6,347 nt of DNA from Treponema sp. (GCA_031281685.1 JAITFA010000079.1:1-6347); one strand, 5' to 3'; positions 1 through 5,647 are shown, counted from the stretch's first letter. The notes: a model not told the origin generated them from the letters alone. Translations and numbers: made by a program.

Positions 1-330
1 CAAACCAGATATCGGGCAGTCCCTTTCCAAGATACTGCAATGGATCAAGGGTAATTTCACCAAATACTGGAACAAAGTACATCATAAACAGGGGGGGGGG
101 GGCATCTCTGGGGAAAGCGGTTTTTCTCGAAGATTATCGACGACGTAAGGCAATTTTTACGGATATTTGACTATATAGATGAGAATCCCAAACGGGCCAG
201 CCTAGTTGAGCGGGCGGAGGAGTGGGAGTTCGGAGGTTTATATCACCACCGGCACGGAAGGATGGATGTAGTAACTATACCACGGGCGGCTATGCTGGAG
301 CTATGCTTCCCGGGTGCAGGCAAGGTCTAA
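1..330 (+). pseudogene. REP-associated tyrosine transposase (RAYT, Y1/IS200-like), 3' part, frameshifted at poly-G
   Basis: This is the C-terminal part of a single-strand DNA transposase of the Y1 (HUH) family that acts on REP palindromes. Positions 2-91 encode SLSKILQWIKGNFTKYWNK; the Tyr of KYWN (codon 65-67) is the likely catalytic tyrosine. Positions 103-330 encode HLWGKRFFSKIIDD, then FDYIDENPKRASLVER and EEWEFGG, the typical RAYT order (GHLWG.RF, Y.(D/E)xNP.RA.LV, W). The two halves lie in different frames: the first has codons starting at 2, 5, 8..., the second at 103, 106.... The switch falls in the 12-G run at 91-102. As sequenced, translation from upstream stops at TAA 146-148; 10 or 13 G would restore one frame to TAA 328-330. 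The HUH histidines and the start lie outside the window. It could be a decayed gene, a phase-variable gene or a homopolymer read error. The family call is firm; its functional state is unknown. Confidence 0.85.
91..102 (+). repeat. Poly-G tract, 12 consecutive G, inside the RAYT gene
   Basis: Twelve consecutive G lie between the KVHHKQ and HLWGKRF parts of the transposase, where relatives usually have only one or two residues before the conserved (G)HLW. Its length sets the reading frame: 12 leaves the gene shifted, while 10 or 13 joins the two halves. Runs like this slip during replication and act as ON/OFF switches in several bacteria, including poly-G tracts of Treponema pallidum. Homopolymers are also common sequencing errors, so the exact count is the weak point. 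Confidence 0.9.
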
Positions 331-331
331 A

Positions 332-342
332 GGGCTCAGACA
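332..342 (+). repeat. Degenerate copy of the GGGGTCAGACA motif, 3' of RAYT
   Basis: GGGCTCAGACA differs by one base from the GGGGTCAGACA core seen at 586-596 and, on the other strand, between lptF and lptG. It begins one base after the RAYT stop codon, where RAYT genes often carry their cognate REP sequence. A single 11-mer with one mismatch could arise by chance; the position is what makes it worth listing. Confidence 0.4.
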
Positions 343-383
343 CCACAGCAAAGGGTGATACGTTGAATTGCTGCCATGTCGTA

Positions 384-463
384 GGTGAGAGGATCGCTCA
401 CGCATAGATGAGGGAAGGACTCACGCTGTGGTGAGTGGATCACTCACGCATAGGTGAGAGAGA
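384..463. repeat. Tandem array of 23-bp hairpin-forming units (three and a half copies)
   Basis: Units occupy 384-406, 407-429 and 430-452, with a partial fourth from 453. Each starts with G(G/A)TGAG and carries CTCACGC at unit positions 14-20. Units 1 and 3 differ at only two of 23 positions; unit 2 is more diverged but keeps GATGAG and CTCACGC. GTGAG and CTCAC are complementary, so each unit can fold. Unit 3 has a perfect 7-bp stem with a 3-nt loop (GTGAGTG-GAT-CACTCAC, 431-447); unit 1 has a 5-bp stem (385-389 with 397-401). CTCAC at 420-424 can also pair with GTGAG at 431-435, so alternative folds exist. No coding sense is visible. The location downstream of both the RAYT and lptG (convergent) suggests a REP/BIME-like element that may also act as an mRNA 3' end structure. 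Confidence 0.8.
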
Positions 464-498
464 ATCTGTCTAATCTCCTTGAGTTTTCTATCTGCCTT

Positions 499-531
499 TC
501 AGGGAGTATCTGTCGGGCCTCAGGGAGTCTC
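499..531. repeat. Short direct repeat TCAGGGAGT, two copies 21 bp apart
   Basis: TCAGGGAGT occurs at 499-507 and 520-528, followed by ATC and CTC respectively. ATCTGTC also occurs twice nearby (464-470 and 508-514). These could be leftovers of older repeat expansion in this non-coding stretch. I see no protein-coding signal here and no recognised function. Confidence 0.45.
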
Positions 532-585
532 GATATACTGTGGAGAGCTATTCTGGAACTATTCTTCCCACAAGGCCGTTGGAAG

Positions 586-598
586 GGGGTCAGACATT
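586..598 (+). repeat. REP-like motif GGGGTCAGACATT beside the lptG stop codon
   Basis: The 13 bases GGGGTCAGACATT are identical to the reverse complement of 1681-1693, between lptF and lptG. This copy ends 5 nt before the lptG stop codon (604-606), so lptG lies between inverted copies about 1.1 kb apart. GGGGTCAGA-type sequences are, from memory, common beside RAYT/IS200-like genes. No obvious intrinsic terminator for the lptG transcript was found here. Confidence 0.7.
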
Positions 599-603
599 CC
601 GTG

Positions 604-1668
604 TCAGGTCTTGGTGTTCGCCAACAAAACGACCCCAGCAACCACGAAGAGCAGCACCGGAAACCACGCGCCCACAACCGGTAGGATATACCCAAGTCTC
701 GCCATCATCATGGTGATCATGTCCGTTACATAAAACAGCACTGATGAACCAAGGCTCGAACCGAGGCTCATAAGCAAAATGTTCTTCTTGAACTTACTGC
801 CCATTGAAATCGAAAGGATCATCACCACAAACGAAACGCAGGGGAAGGAGAAGCGGTGGTAATAGTCGGCAAGGGCGCTGATAAAGGGAAGCCCAGCGGT
901 CTTGAGGTCTTCAATGAGCAGAGCGGCGTCCTTCGCGGATAGGTCTTCAACATTCACCGCACTTCGCCTGAACGTGTCCGGGCTTTCACGGTAGACATCG
1001 GTTTCGGGAAGCGGACTGACGCGCATGAAGTCATCCTCCCATTGATACCTAAGCGCATTGGAAAAAACCCAGTGTTCACCGCTCCATGTTGCGCGTGGGG
1101 CGCGAATCAGTGACTGGAACGAACCATCCTCCCCCTGTTCAATGATGCTGATCCCATTCAGGGTTACGGCACTTACGTCAAAATAATCAACCGAATAGAT
1201 AAGTCTACCACTCTTTGCCTTGATAACAATGTCTGAGTTACTCTCGCGGTTCGATTCATGCAGAAGCGTCCGTGAAAGTTCGTTTTTTGCCTTCAACGTG
1301 GGAATCACGATCTGGTCTTCAAAGAAAAACGCGAACAGCGAGGCGAAAAGGCCAATGAGCATTAGCGACATACTGAAACGCCAGAACGGGATACCTGAAG
1401 CAAAGACGATGGTAAGCTCGTTTCTGCCGTATAGATCGCCCAAGGTATAGGCTCCGGAAAAGAGCAGGCCAATCGGCATGGCATAGGAAAAACTTTTGGG
1501 AAGGTAGAGAAGTGAAACGCGCAAGATTTCTATCAAGGGAACTTCGTAGTTGAGATAGCGCCAGAGATTGGCAAAGAGATCAACGAGTATAAGCAGTAGC
1601 ACGAACATTGATACCGCAACGATGAACATTGGTAAAAATTGCTTTACCAGATAGCGATCCAGTGTCAT
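604..1668 (-). CDS. lptG: LptG-like permease (YjgP/YjgQ family), LPS/lipid export ABC transporter subunit
   Basis: This 354-residue inner-membrane protein of the YjgP/YjgQ family pairs with LptF to form the transmembrane part of the LptB2FG exporter, which extracts a lipid from the inner membrane and passes it to the periplasmic bridge. It opens with MTLDRYLVKQFLPMF, typical of the family. Hydrophobic segments lie near residues 10-33, 50-76 and 97-123, and again near 270-290, 297-320 and 328-350, giving the usual 3+3 layout. The soluble part between (about 130-265) is the expected periplasmic beta-jellyroll (for example KSGRLIYSVDYFD, RATWSGEHWVF). GRNELTIVFASGIP (81-94) is the conserved cytoplasmic coupling-helix region contacting LptB. 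Length is normal. The ATG at 1668 has GAGG 8 nt upstream and matches family N-termini. It is the last gene of the minus-strand cluster, 49 nt after lptF. LptF versus LptG identity rests mainly on gene order. In treponemes, which generally lack classical LPS, the substrate may be another glycolipid. Confidence 0.9.
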   Translation of the reverse strand: MTLDRYLVKQFLPMFIVAVSMFVLLLILVDLFANLWRYLNYEVPLIEILRVSLLYLPKSFSYAMPIGLLFSGAYTLGDLYGRNELTIVFASGIPFWRFSMSLMLIGLFASLFAFFFEDQIVIPTLKAKNELSRTLLHESNRESNSDIVIKAKSGRLIYSVDYFDVSAVTLNGISIIEQGEDGSFQSLIRAPRATWSGEHWVFSNALRYQWEDDFMRVSPLPETDVYRESPDTFRRSAVNVEDLSAKDAALLIEDLKTAGLPFISALADYYHRFSFPCVSFVVMILSISMGSKFKKNILLMSLGSSLGSSVLFYVTDMITMMMARLGYILPVVGAWFPVLLFVVAGVVLLANTKT

Positions 1669-1676
1669 TTACACAG

Positions 1677-1680
1677 CCTC
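1677..1680 (-). promoter_or_regulatory. lptG ribosome binding site inside the duplicated segment
   Basis: GAGG on the minus strand lies 8 nt before the lptG ATG (1666-1668). The same GAGG occurs in the lptF C-terminal codons ATG AGG of the other duplicate copy. The duplication therefore seems to have carried a working ribosome binding site along with the lptG start. Confidence 0.55.
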
Positions 1681-1683
1681 AAT

Positions 1684-1720
1684 GTCTGACCCCAATCATC
1701 ACGTCTGACCCCAATCATCA
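1684..1720 (-). repeat. Two direct REP-like units between lptF and lptG
   Basis: On the plus strand GTCTGACCCCAATCATCA is present exactly twice, at 1684-1701 and 1703-1720 (period 19). On the minus strand each reads TGATGATTGGGGTCAGAC. The first minus-strand TGA (1720-1718) is the lptF stop codon, so the units begin precisely at the end of lptF. The distal unit continues into ATT, completing the 13-mer shared with 586-598. Confidence 0.85.
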
Positions 1721-3022
1721 TTTACGCAGCCTCATCACACAGAGGACAAGGCCGATGGAAACCGCCAGCAGGTCGGGGAGCCACATGGTCCAGAACGGCG
1801 AATAACCCAGACGCAGACCCAGTGTCTGTCCCCCAATCAGGAACGCCCAGTACAGGAACGCGATAAGCGCACCAGCAATGTAGCAGAACACCATGCCGCC
1901 TTTCTTTGCCAGCATACCCAGCGGAATCGCCAAAAACATAAAGCACAACGCGCCCAAAGGAAGCGCAAACTTCTTGTAATACTCAAGTAGGTGATTCCGC
2001 AGGCTACGGTCATCGCTGATACTTTTCGCGGTCTCGACCTCCCGCACGAATCCGGCGAGGTTGTTGGACAGGCGGTTCCACGCCGCGTTATCGGGACCCT
2101 TTCGCAGGCCGTCCTCAAGGGCAAGCGCCTGATTCAGCACGCGGTTATATCGGTTATTGAGCCGCGTTTGCAATGCCGCTTCCCTTACCTTGATCTCTTT
2201 GGCAACATCCGCTGAACTCATCTCGCTAGGAGTCGGGTTCTCAATGCCTTCGATGATGTCTTCCTGCGCCACCCAGTAACGCAACATATCGCTTGAAGCG
2301 TAATCATAGTCTTGTCGGCTGATTTCCTTGGAAGACTGAATGAAAGCCCCATTCAGGTCGAGGCTGAGACCCCGCGTTCCCGCATCCTTGAGTTCCGCGT
2401 TTTGCGCCATGATCACGCGACGTTCCCCATCGCTCGTGCGGTCAAGGATAAAAACGCTGTCAATCAAGTTGCCTTCCACATCGCCCGTGATGATCACCGT
2501 ACTCTTAAAGCGTTTCACGGAGTGAGCGCCCAGTTCCAGCGCAGGGGTGGCAACCGTAATACGGCGGTAAAGCTTGTGATACTGGATGAGTCCGGCTGGC
2601 ATCAATATGTCATTGGCGAGAAAAGACGCGAGCGAAATGCTGGTACCTACGAGTAGGGCTGGGATAAAGATCACTTTGTATGAAAGTCCAGAGGAAAGCA
2701 TAACCAGCACTTCGTTATCTGCGGTAAGCCGGCCAATGGTCATGAGAGTTCCCATGAGGGCGGCGAAGGGGGCAGACAGGGCGATAATGGTCGGCAGGGA
2801 GTAGAAGACAAGCAGGGCAACCTGATAAACAGGAACCCGCTTAGAGAGTATGTTACCAGCCATCAACAAAAGCTGGTTTACAAAAAAGAGAAAGAAAAAC
2901 ACGAGAAACGCCACAAGAAACGAAAGCAGGGTCTCTGCGGTGATGTACCGGAACAAAGTCCATGACAGAGAACGCCGAAACGACGTTTTTTGTTCCGGTA
3001 TTAACGGCATTTCTAACGACAT
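1718..3022 (-). CDS. lptF: LptF-like permease (YjgP/YjgQ family), LPS/lipid export ABC transporter subunit
   Basis: This 434-residue inner-membrane protein is the partner of LptG in an LptB2FG-type lipid exporter; the ATPase LptB is not in the window. Hydrophobic segments lie near residues 30-55, 66-97 and 115-142, then 350-372, 376-400 and 410-430. A periplasmic jellyroll-like region follows the first three (about 155-265). TADNEVLVMLSSGLSYK (100-116) is the conserved coupling-helix motif, and KKFALPLGALCFMFLAIPLG is the typical entry into the last three helices. A charged, helix-prone stretch of roughly 75 residues (about 268-345) separates the jellyroll from helix 4, making the protein longer than the 350-370 residues usual in Proteobacteria. 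The ATG at 3022 follows the pnp stop by 21 nt; its ribosome binding site is weak, and M5 at 3010 is an alternative. The stop TGA is part of the first intergenic repeat unit. The ancestral stop probably overlapped the lptG ATG. Confidence 0.88.
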   Translation of the reverse strand: MSLEMPLIPEQKTSFRRSLSWTLFRYITAETLLSFLVAFLVFFFLFFVNQLLLMAGNILSKRVPVYQVALLVFYSLPTIIALSAPFAALMGTLMTIGRLTADNEVLVMLSSGLSYKVIFIPALLVGTSISLASFLANDILMPAGLIQYHKLYRRITVATPALELGAHSVKRFKSTVIITGDVEGNLIDSVFILDRTSDGERRVIMAQNAELKDAGTRGLSLDLNGAFIQSSKEISRQDYDYASSDMLRYWVAQEDIIEGIENPTPSEMSSADVAKEIKVREAALQTRLNNRYNRVLNQALALEDGLRKGPDNAAWNRLSNNLAGFVREVETAKSISDDRSLRNHLLEYYKKFALPLGALCFMFLAIPLGMLAKKGGMVFCYIAGALIAFLYWAFLIGGQTLGLRLGYSPFWTMWLPDLLAVSIGLVLCVMRLRK

Positions 3023-3043
3023 AAGGCGTTGTACCGTCCAGCT

Positions 3044-5221
3044 TTACCGCCGACGCGGACGCTCATTCCTCGGACGGTCGCCGCGACTTTCATACCGGTC
3101 TGAGCCGCGACTCTCGTCGCGCCGGTTGTCGCCGCTGTCTTCGCCGCCATCAATTGCGTCAATGTATGAGAGGTTGAGCCGACCCATCTTGTCAATCTCA
3201 ATCAGCTTGACCGGAAGCTCTTGGCCTTCTTTCACAACGTCTGTTACCACAGCAACACGCTGGCGGGAAAGGCGGGAGATATGCACAAGGCCCTCTTTAC
3301 CCGGCAGGATTTCCACAAACGCGCCAAAGTCCATAATCCGTTTCACCGTGCCATTATAAATGCGCCCAACCTCCGGGTCTGAAACAACGCCCGTTACCGC
3401 AGCTTTGGCTTCCTCAGCGTCTTTGGCGCTTTTCCCATAAATCGTTACCGTGCCGTCGTTTTCCGTGTTAATGGTAACGTGGTACTGTTCGCAGAGCGCC
3501 TTGATGTTCTTTCCCCCGGGACCAATGAGCGCACCAATCTTATCAATATCGATCTTCATGGTTACAATTTTCGGAGCGAACTCGCTGATAGATGTGGCAG
3601 GCTTGCTAATCGTCTGGTTCATAATCGAAAGGATGTGCAGACGTCCGCGCTTTGCCTGATCAAGGGCTTTCCGCATGATTTCAGGGCTGACACCAGCGAT
3701 TTTGATGTCCATCTGGAAGCCAGTGATGCCTTCTTCTGTTCCGGCGACCTTAAAGTCCATGTCACCTAGGTGGTCTTCTTCGCCGAGTATGTCGGAAAGC
3801 ACCGCGAAACGCTCGCCTTCGGTAATCAATCCCATAGCAATGCCAGCGACCGGCTTCTTCATCGGCACACCCGCATGAAGCAAGGCAAGCGTTCCACCAC
3901 AAACCGATGCCATTGACGAGGAGCCGTTGGACTCCATGATTTCGGAAACAACCCGAATCGTGTAGGGGAAGCTTTCTTTTGACGGAATCATCGGCTCAAG
4001 TGAGCGCCGCGCAAGATTTCCATGCCCAATCTCGCGGCGACCAGTACCAAGCCGCCCCACTTCGCCCACGGAATAGGGAGGGAAGTTATAGTGCAGGATG
4101 AAATGCTCCCGCTTGTCGCCATCAATGTCATCAAAAATCTGCTCGTCAAACACGGTCCCCAGCGTTGTTACCACGAGCGCCTGAGTTTCCCCGCGGGTGA
4201 AGAGCGCCGAACCATGCACACGCGGCAAGATACCCACATCACAGGTGATCGTGCGGATGTCTTCCGTGCCGCGACCATCAACCCGCAAACCCTTGTCCAG
4301 AATTGAGGAGCGCAGAATCTCGTACTGCATATCCTCAAACAAGGCGTCAAAGAGCTTGGCCTGCGCCTCATCCTCAAGCTGGGTTGCGTACTGGGTCTTG
4401 CACTCGGTCTTAACCGCGTGAATCGCTTCGTGTCGCTCCTGCTTACCCTTGAGGAAACACGCTTCCAGCAATTTAGGATAAGCCGCGTCACGGATAGCCG
4501 CCGCGTTTTCAAGCGTAAGCACGCTTTCAGTGAGGGGCAGCTTTTCCTTGCCGACTAGCTCGCGCAGCTTTTCTTGCAACGCGCAGAGATCTTTAATCAC
4601 CTCATGCGCCTTTTCAAGCGCCGCAATCATGAGGTCTTCATCAACCTCGCTCGCCCCGCCTTCCACCATAGTGATGCCATCTTTGGTGCCAGCTACCACG
4701 ATTTCAAGCTGAGACTTCTCGATCTCCTCGTAGGTTGGATTAACCACAAAGGTATCGTTGACAAAGCAGACACGTACACCGGCAATAGGCCCGTTAAAGG
4801 GAATGTCGGATACATGCACCGCCGCCGAAGAAGCGATGATGGCAAGAACGTCAGGTGGATTAACCTGATCGGTTGAGAGCGTGGTTGGCACAATCTGAAT
4901 CTCACGGCCAAAGCTCTTTTCAAAAAGAGGCCGCATAGGACGGTCAATGAGCCGCGATACAAGGATTTCTTTGTCCTTGGGACGGCTTTCCCGCTTAATG
5001 AAGCCGCCGGGAATCTTCCCCGCAGCGTAGTATTTTTCATTATAATCCACCGTTACCGGGACGTAATCAAGTCCCTCTACAGCGTCCGACGAACAACAAA
5101 CTGTGGCGATCACGACTGATCCTTCGTACCGGGCAAAGACCGCGCCATTGGCCTGTTTCGCAATTCGACCGGTTTCAAGAATCAACTCCTTGCCGACGAT
5201 TTCATAACTTACTCGTTGCAT
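3044..5221 (-). CDS. pnp: Polyribonucleotide nucleotidyltransferase (PNPase)
   Basis: PNPase is a trimeric 3'-5' exoribonuclease that uses phosphate to release nucleoside diphosphates from RNA; it works in cytoplasmic mRNA decay. From the ATG at 5221 the protein has 725 residues, a normal length. Domains in order: first RNase PH-like domain (about 10-145, with YYAAGKIPGGFIKRE), all-helical domain (about 240-315), second catalytic RNase PH domain (about 318-530), KH domain (552-610, GxxG loop in IGPGGKNI) and S1 domain (617-687, with FGAFVEILPGKEGLVHIS). Catalytic features present are the phosphate-binding NGSSSMASVCGG (432-443) and DEDHLGDMDFK-like residues D483, D489 and K491. The tail is Arg/Asp/Glu/Ser-rich (698-725), likely disordered and RNA-binding. 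The reading frame stays open upstream to a TTG at 5263. I chose the ATG because it follows AAGGA and gives the family N-terminus (MQRVSYEIVGKELILETG), while the extension is made of the leader hairpin. Confidence 0.96.
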   Translation of the reverse strand: MQRVSYEIVGKELILETGRIAKQANGAVFARYEGSVVIATVCCSSDAVEGLDYVPVTVDYNEKYYAAGKIPGGFIKRESRPKDKEILVSRLIDRPMRPLFEKSFGREIQIVPTTLSTDQVNPPDVLAIIASSAAVHVSDIPFNGPIAGVRVCFVNDTFVVNPTYEEIEKSQLEIVVAGTKDGITMVEGGASEVDEDLMIAALEKAHEVIKDLCALQEKLRELVGKEKLPLTESVLTLENAAAIRDAAYPKLLEACFLKGKQERHEAIHAVKTECKTQYATQLEDEAQAKLFDALFEDMQYEILRSSILDKGLRVDGRGTEDIRTITCDVGILPRVHGSALFTRGETQALVVTTLGTVFDEQIFDDIDGDKREHFILHYNFPPYSVGEVGRLGTGRREIGHGNLARRSLEPMIPSKESFPYTIRVVSEIMESNGSSSMASVCGGTLALLHAGVPMKKPVAGIAMGLITEGERFAVLSDILGEEDHLGDMDFKVAGTEEGITGFQMDIKIAGVSPEIMRKALDQAKRGRLHILSIMNQTISKPATSISEFAPKIVTMKIDIDKIGALIGPGGKNIKALCEQYHVTINTENDGTVTIYGKSAKDAEEAKAAVTGVVSDPEVGRIYNGTVKRIMDFGAFVEILPGKEGLVHISRLSRQRVAVVTDVVKEGQELPVKLIEIDKMGRLNLSYIDAIDGGEDSGDNRRDESRGSDRYESRGDRPRNERPRRR

Positions 5222-5225
5222 TTTT

Positions 5226-5230
5226 TCCTT
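5226..5230 (-). promoter_or_regulatory. pnp ribosome binding site
   Basis: AAGGA on the minus strand lies 4 nt before the ATG at 5221-5219, in an A-rich context. It decides the start in favour of this ATG over the in-frame TTG at 5263, which has no comparable site upstream. Confidence 0.75.
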
Positions 5231-5260
5231 AATAAATAAAAGAGCTTGCTTCGCAAGCTC
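5231..5260 (-). terminator. Perfect leader hairpin with U-rich tail just upstream of pnp
   Basis: On the minus strand GAGCTTGC-GAA-GCAAGCTC (5260-5242) forms a perfect 8-bp stem with a 3-nt loop. It is followed directly by TTTTATTTATT and then the pnp ribosome binding site. The shape is that of an intrinsic terminator or attenuator, but it could equally be a 5' leader stem controlling pnp mRNA stability or translation. In enterobacteria, PNPase represses itself through a processed leader stem; the same job here is an inference. Confidence 0.65.
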
Positions 5261-5272
5261 CAAGACTGCTTC

Positions 5273-5278
5273 ATTATC
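5273..5278 (-). promoter_or_regulatory. Possible -10 element for an internal pnp promoter
   Basis: GATAAT on the minus strand matches five of six bases of the TATAAT consensus and would start transcription just ahead of the leader hairpin. No convincing -35 hexamer is found 16-18 bp upstream, so this is only a candidate. It sits sensibly between the rpsO terminator-like hairpin and pnp. Confidence 0.25.
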
Positions 5279-5315
5279 CGAATCAGTCCCTTTGATAACT
5301 GCGGTTTAGCAAATC

Positions 5316-5356
5316 AAAAACCGGTTCTGGTTCTGGTTTTGTTATGAACCGGTTTT
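5316..5356 (-). terminator. Terminator-like hairpin between rpsO and pnp
   Basis: A perfect 11-bp inverted repeat pairs 5346-5356 with 5317-5327 around an 18-nt loop. On the minus strand AAAACCGGTTC pairs with GAACCGGTTTT, followed by one more T. Each arm contains the self-complementary octamer AACCGGTT, and the loop holds AACCAG repeats. It starts 10 nt after the rpsO stop codon. The position and the run of T after the stem suggest a partial terminator setting rpsO versus pnp expression, as at the rpsO-pnp junction of Escherichia coli. The A/T pairs at the base make the real GC core short, so read-through is likely. Confidence 0.7.
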
Positions 5357-5366
5357 GGGTTGTTTT

Positions 5367-5636
5367 TTACTTGCGGAGACCGAGGTCTTTGATGAGAGAG
5401 CGATACTTTTCAATGCTGGTACGCTGGACATACTTCAAAAGTCGCCGACGCTTTCCGACCAGAATCAACAAACCTCGCTGACCTGATTTGTCTTTCTTGA
5501 ACTGCTTGCAATGTTCCGTGAGCTGGGTTATCCGCTCAGTCAACAGGGCAACCTGGACTTCCGATGCGCCGGTATCTTTTTCGTTTTTACCGAACTTGTT
5601 AATGATGGAAGTCACGTTTTCTTTGTTTAAAGCCAT
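5367..5636 (-). CDS. rpsO: 30S ribosomal protein S15
   Basis: This 89-residue protein has the full normal length of S15, an early-binding protein that contacts the three-way junction of helices 20-22 in 16S rRNA and bridges to the 50S subunit. Recognisable family blocks are DTGASEVQVALLTERITQL (21-39), RGLLILVGKRRRLLKY (54-69) and the ending YRSLIKDLGLRK. His42 and Asp49 line up with rRNA-contacting residues of the E. coli protein. The loop after Asp49 reads KSGQRG where most bacteria have HHSRRG. The ATG at 5636 is preceded by AGGAG with a 5-nt spacer, and the gene starts 11 nt after ribF. The rpsO-pnp neighbour relation is widely conserved. Confidence 0.97.
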   Translation of the reverse strand: MALNKENVTSIINKFGKNEKDTGASEVQVALLTERITQLTEHCKQFKKDKSGQRGLLILVGKRRRLLKYVQRTSIEKYRSLIKDLGLRK

Positions 5637-5641
5637 AAAAA

Positions 5642-5646
5642 CTCCT
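5642..5646 (-). promoter_or_regulatory. rpsO ribosome binding site
   Basis: AGGAG on the minus strand lies 5 nt before the rpsO ATG and 1 nt after the ribF stop codon TAG (5650-5648). Ribosomes ending ribF would stop on top of it, which suggests translational coupling. Confidence 0.8.
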
Positions 5647-5647
5647 A

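Larger units (their letters stand above)
1665..1734 (-). repeat. 17-bp duplication flanking the lptF-lptG insertion
   Basis: TCATTTACRCAGCCTCA (plus-strand reading, one mismatch) occurs at 1665-1681 and 1718-1734, 53 bp apart. On the minus strand the right copy is the lptF end (..AGG CTG CGT AAA TGA) and the left copy is the lptG start region (GAGGCTGTGTAA ATG A). The two copies bracket the two 19-bp repeat units. It looks like a target-type or tandem duplication created together with the insertion. Confidence 0.75.

Noticed and set aside
222..407. 61-codon open frame on the plus strand
   Set aside because: It is an off-frame shadow of the RAYT C-terminus running into the hairpin array; the family signature is in another frame.
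384..463. CRISPR array
   Set aside because: The units are contiguous with no unique spacers between them, and no cas gene is visible.
538..600. Terminator for the lptG transcript (TGTGG/CCACA at 539-543 and 568-572; GGAA/TTCC at 581-584 and 597-600)
   Set aside because: The stems are 4-5 bp with large loops and no T run on the minus strand, so neither resembles an intrinsic terminator.
454..684. Open frames of 76-84 codons on both strands around 444-733
   Set aside because: They overlap the repeats and the lptG 3' end, show no domain or convincing ribosome binding site, and the apparent internal repetition comes from the DNA repeat TCAGGGAGT.
2850..3359. 169-codon open frame on the plus strand across the pnp/lptF junction
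   Set aside because: It lies antisense to two clearly conserved genes, its translation is Arg/Ser-rich with no recognisable domain, and no ribosome binding site supports it.
5222..5263. TTG start giving a 14-residue longer PNPase
   Set aside because: The extension is encoded by the leader hairpin and U-rich tail, lacks a ribosome binding site, and is not part of the family N-terminus; the ATG at 5221 has AAGGA.
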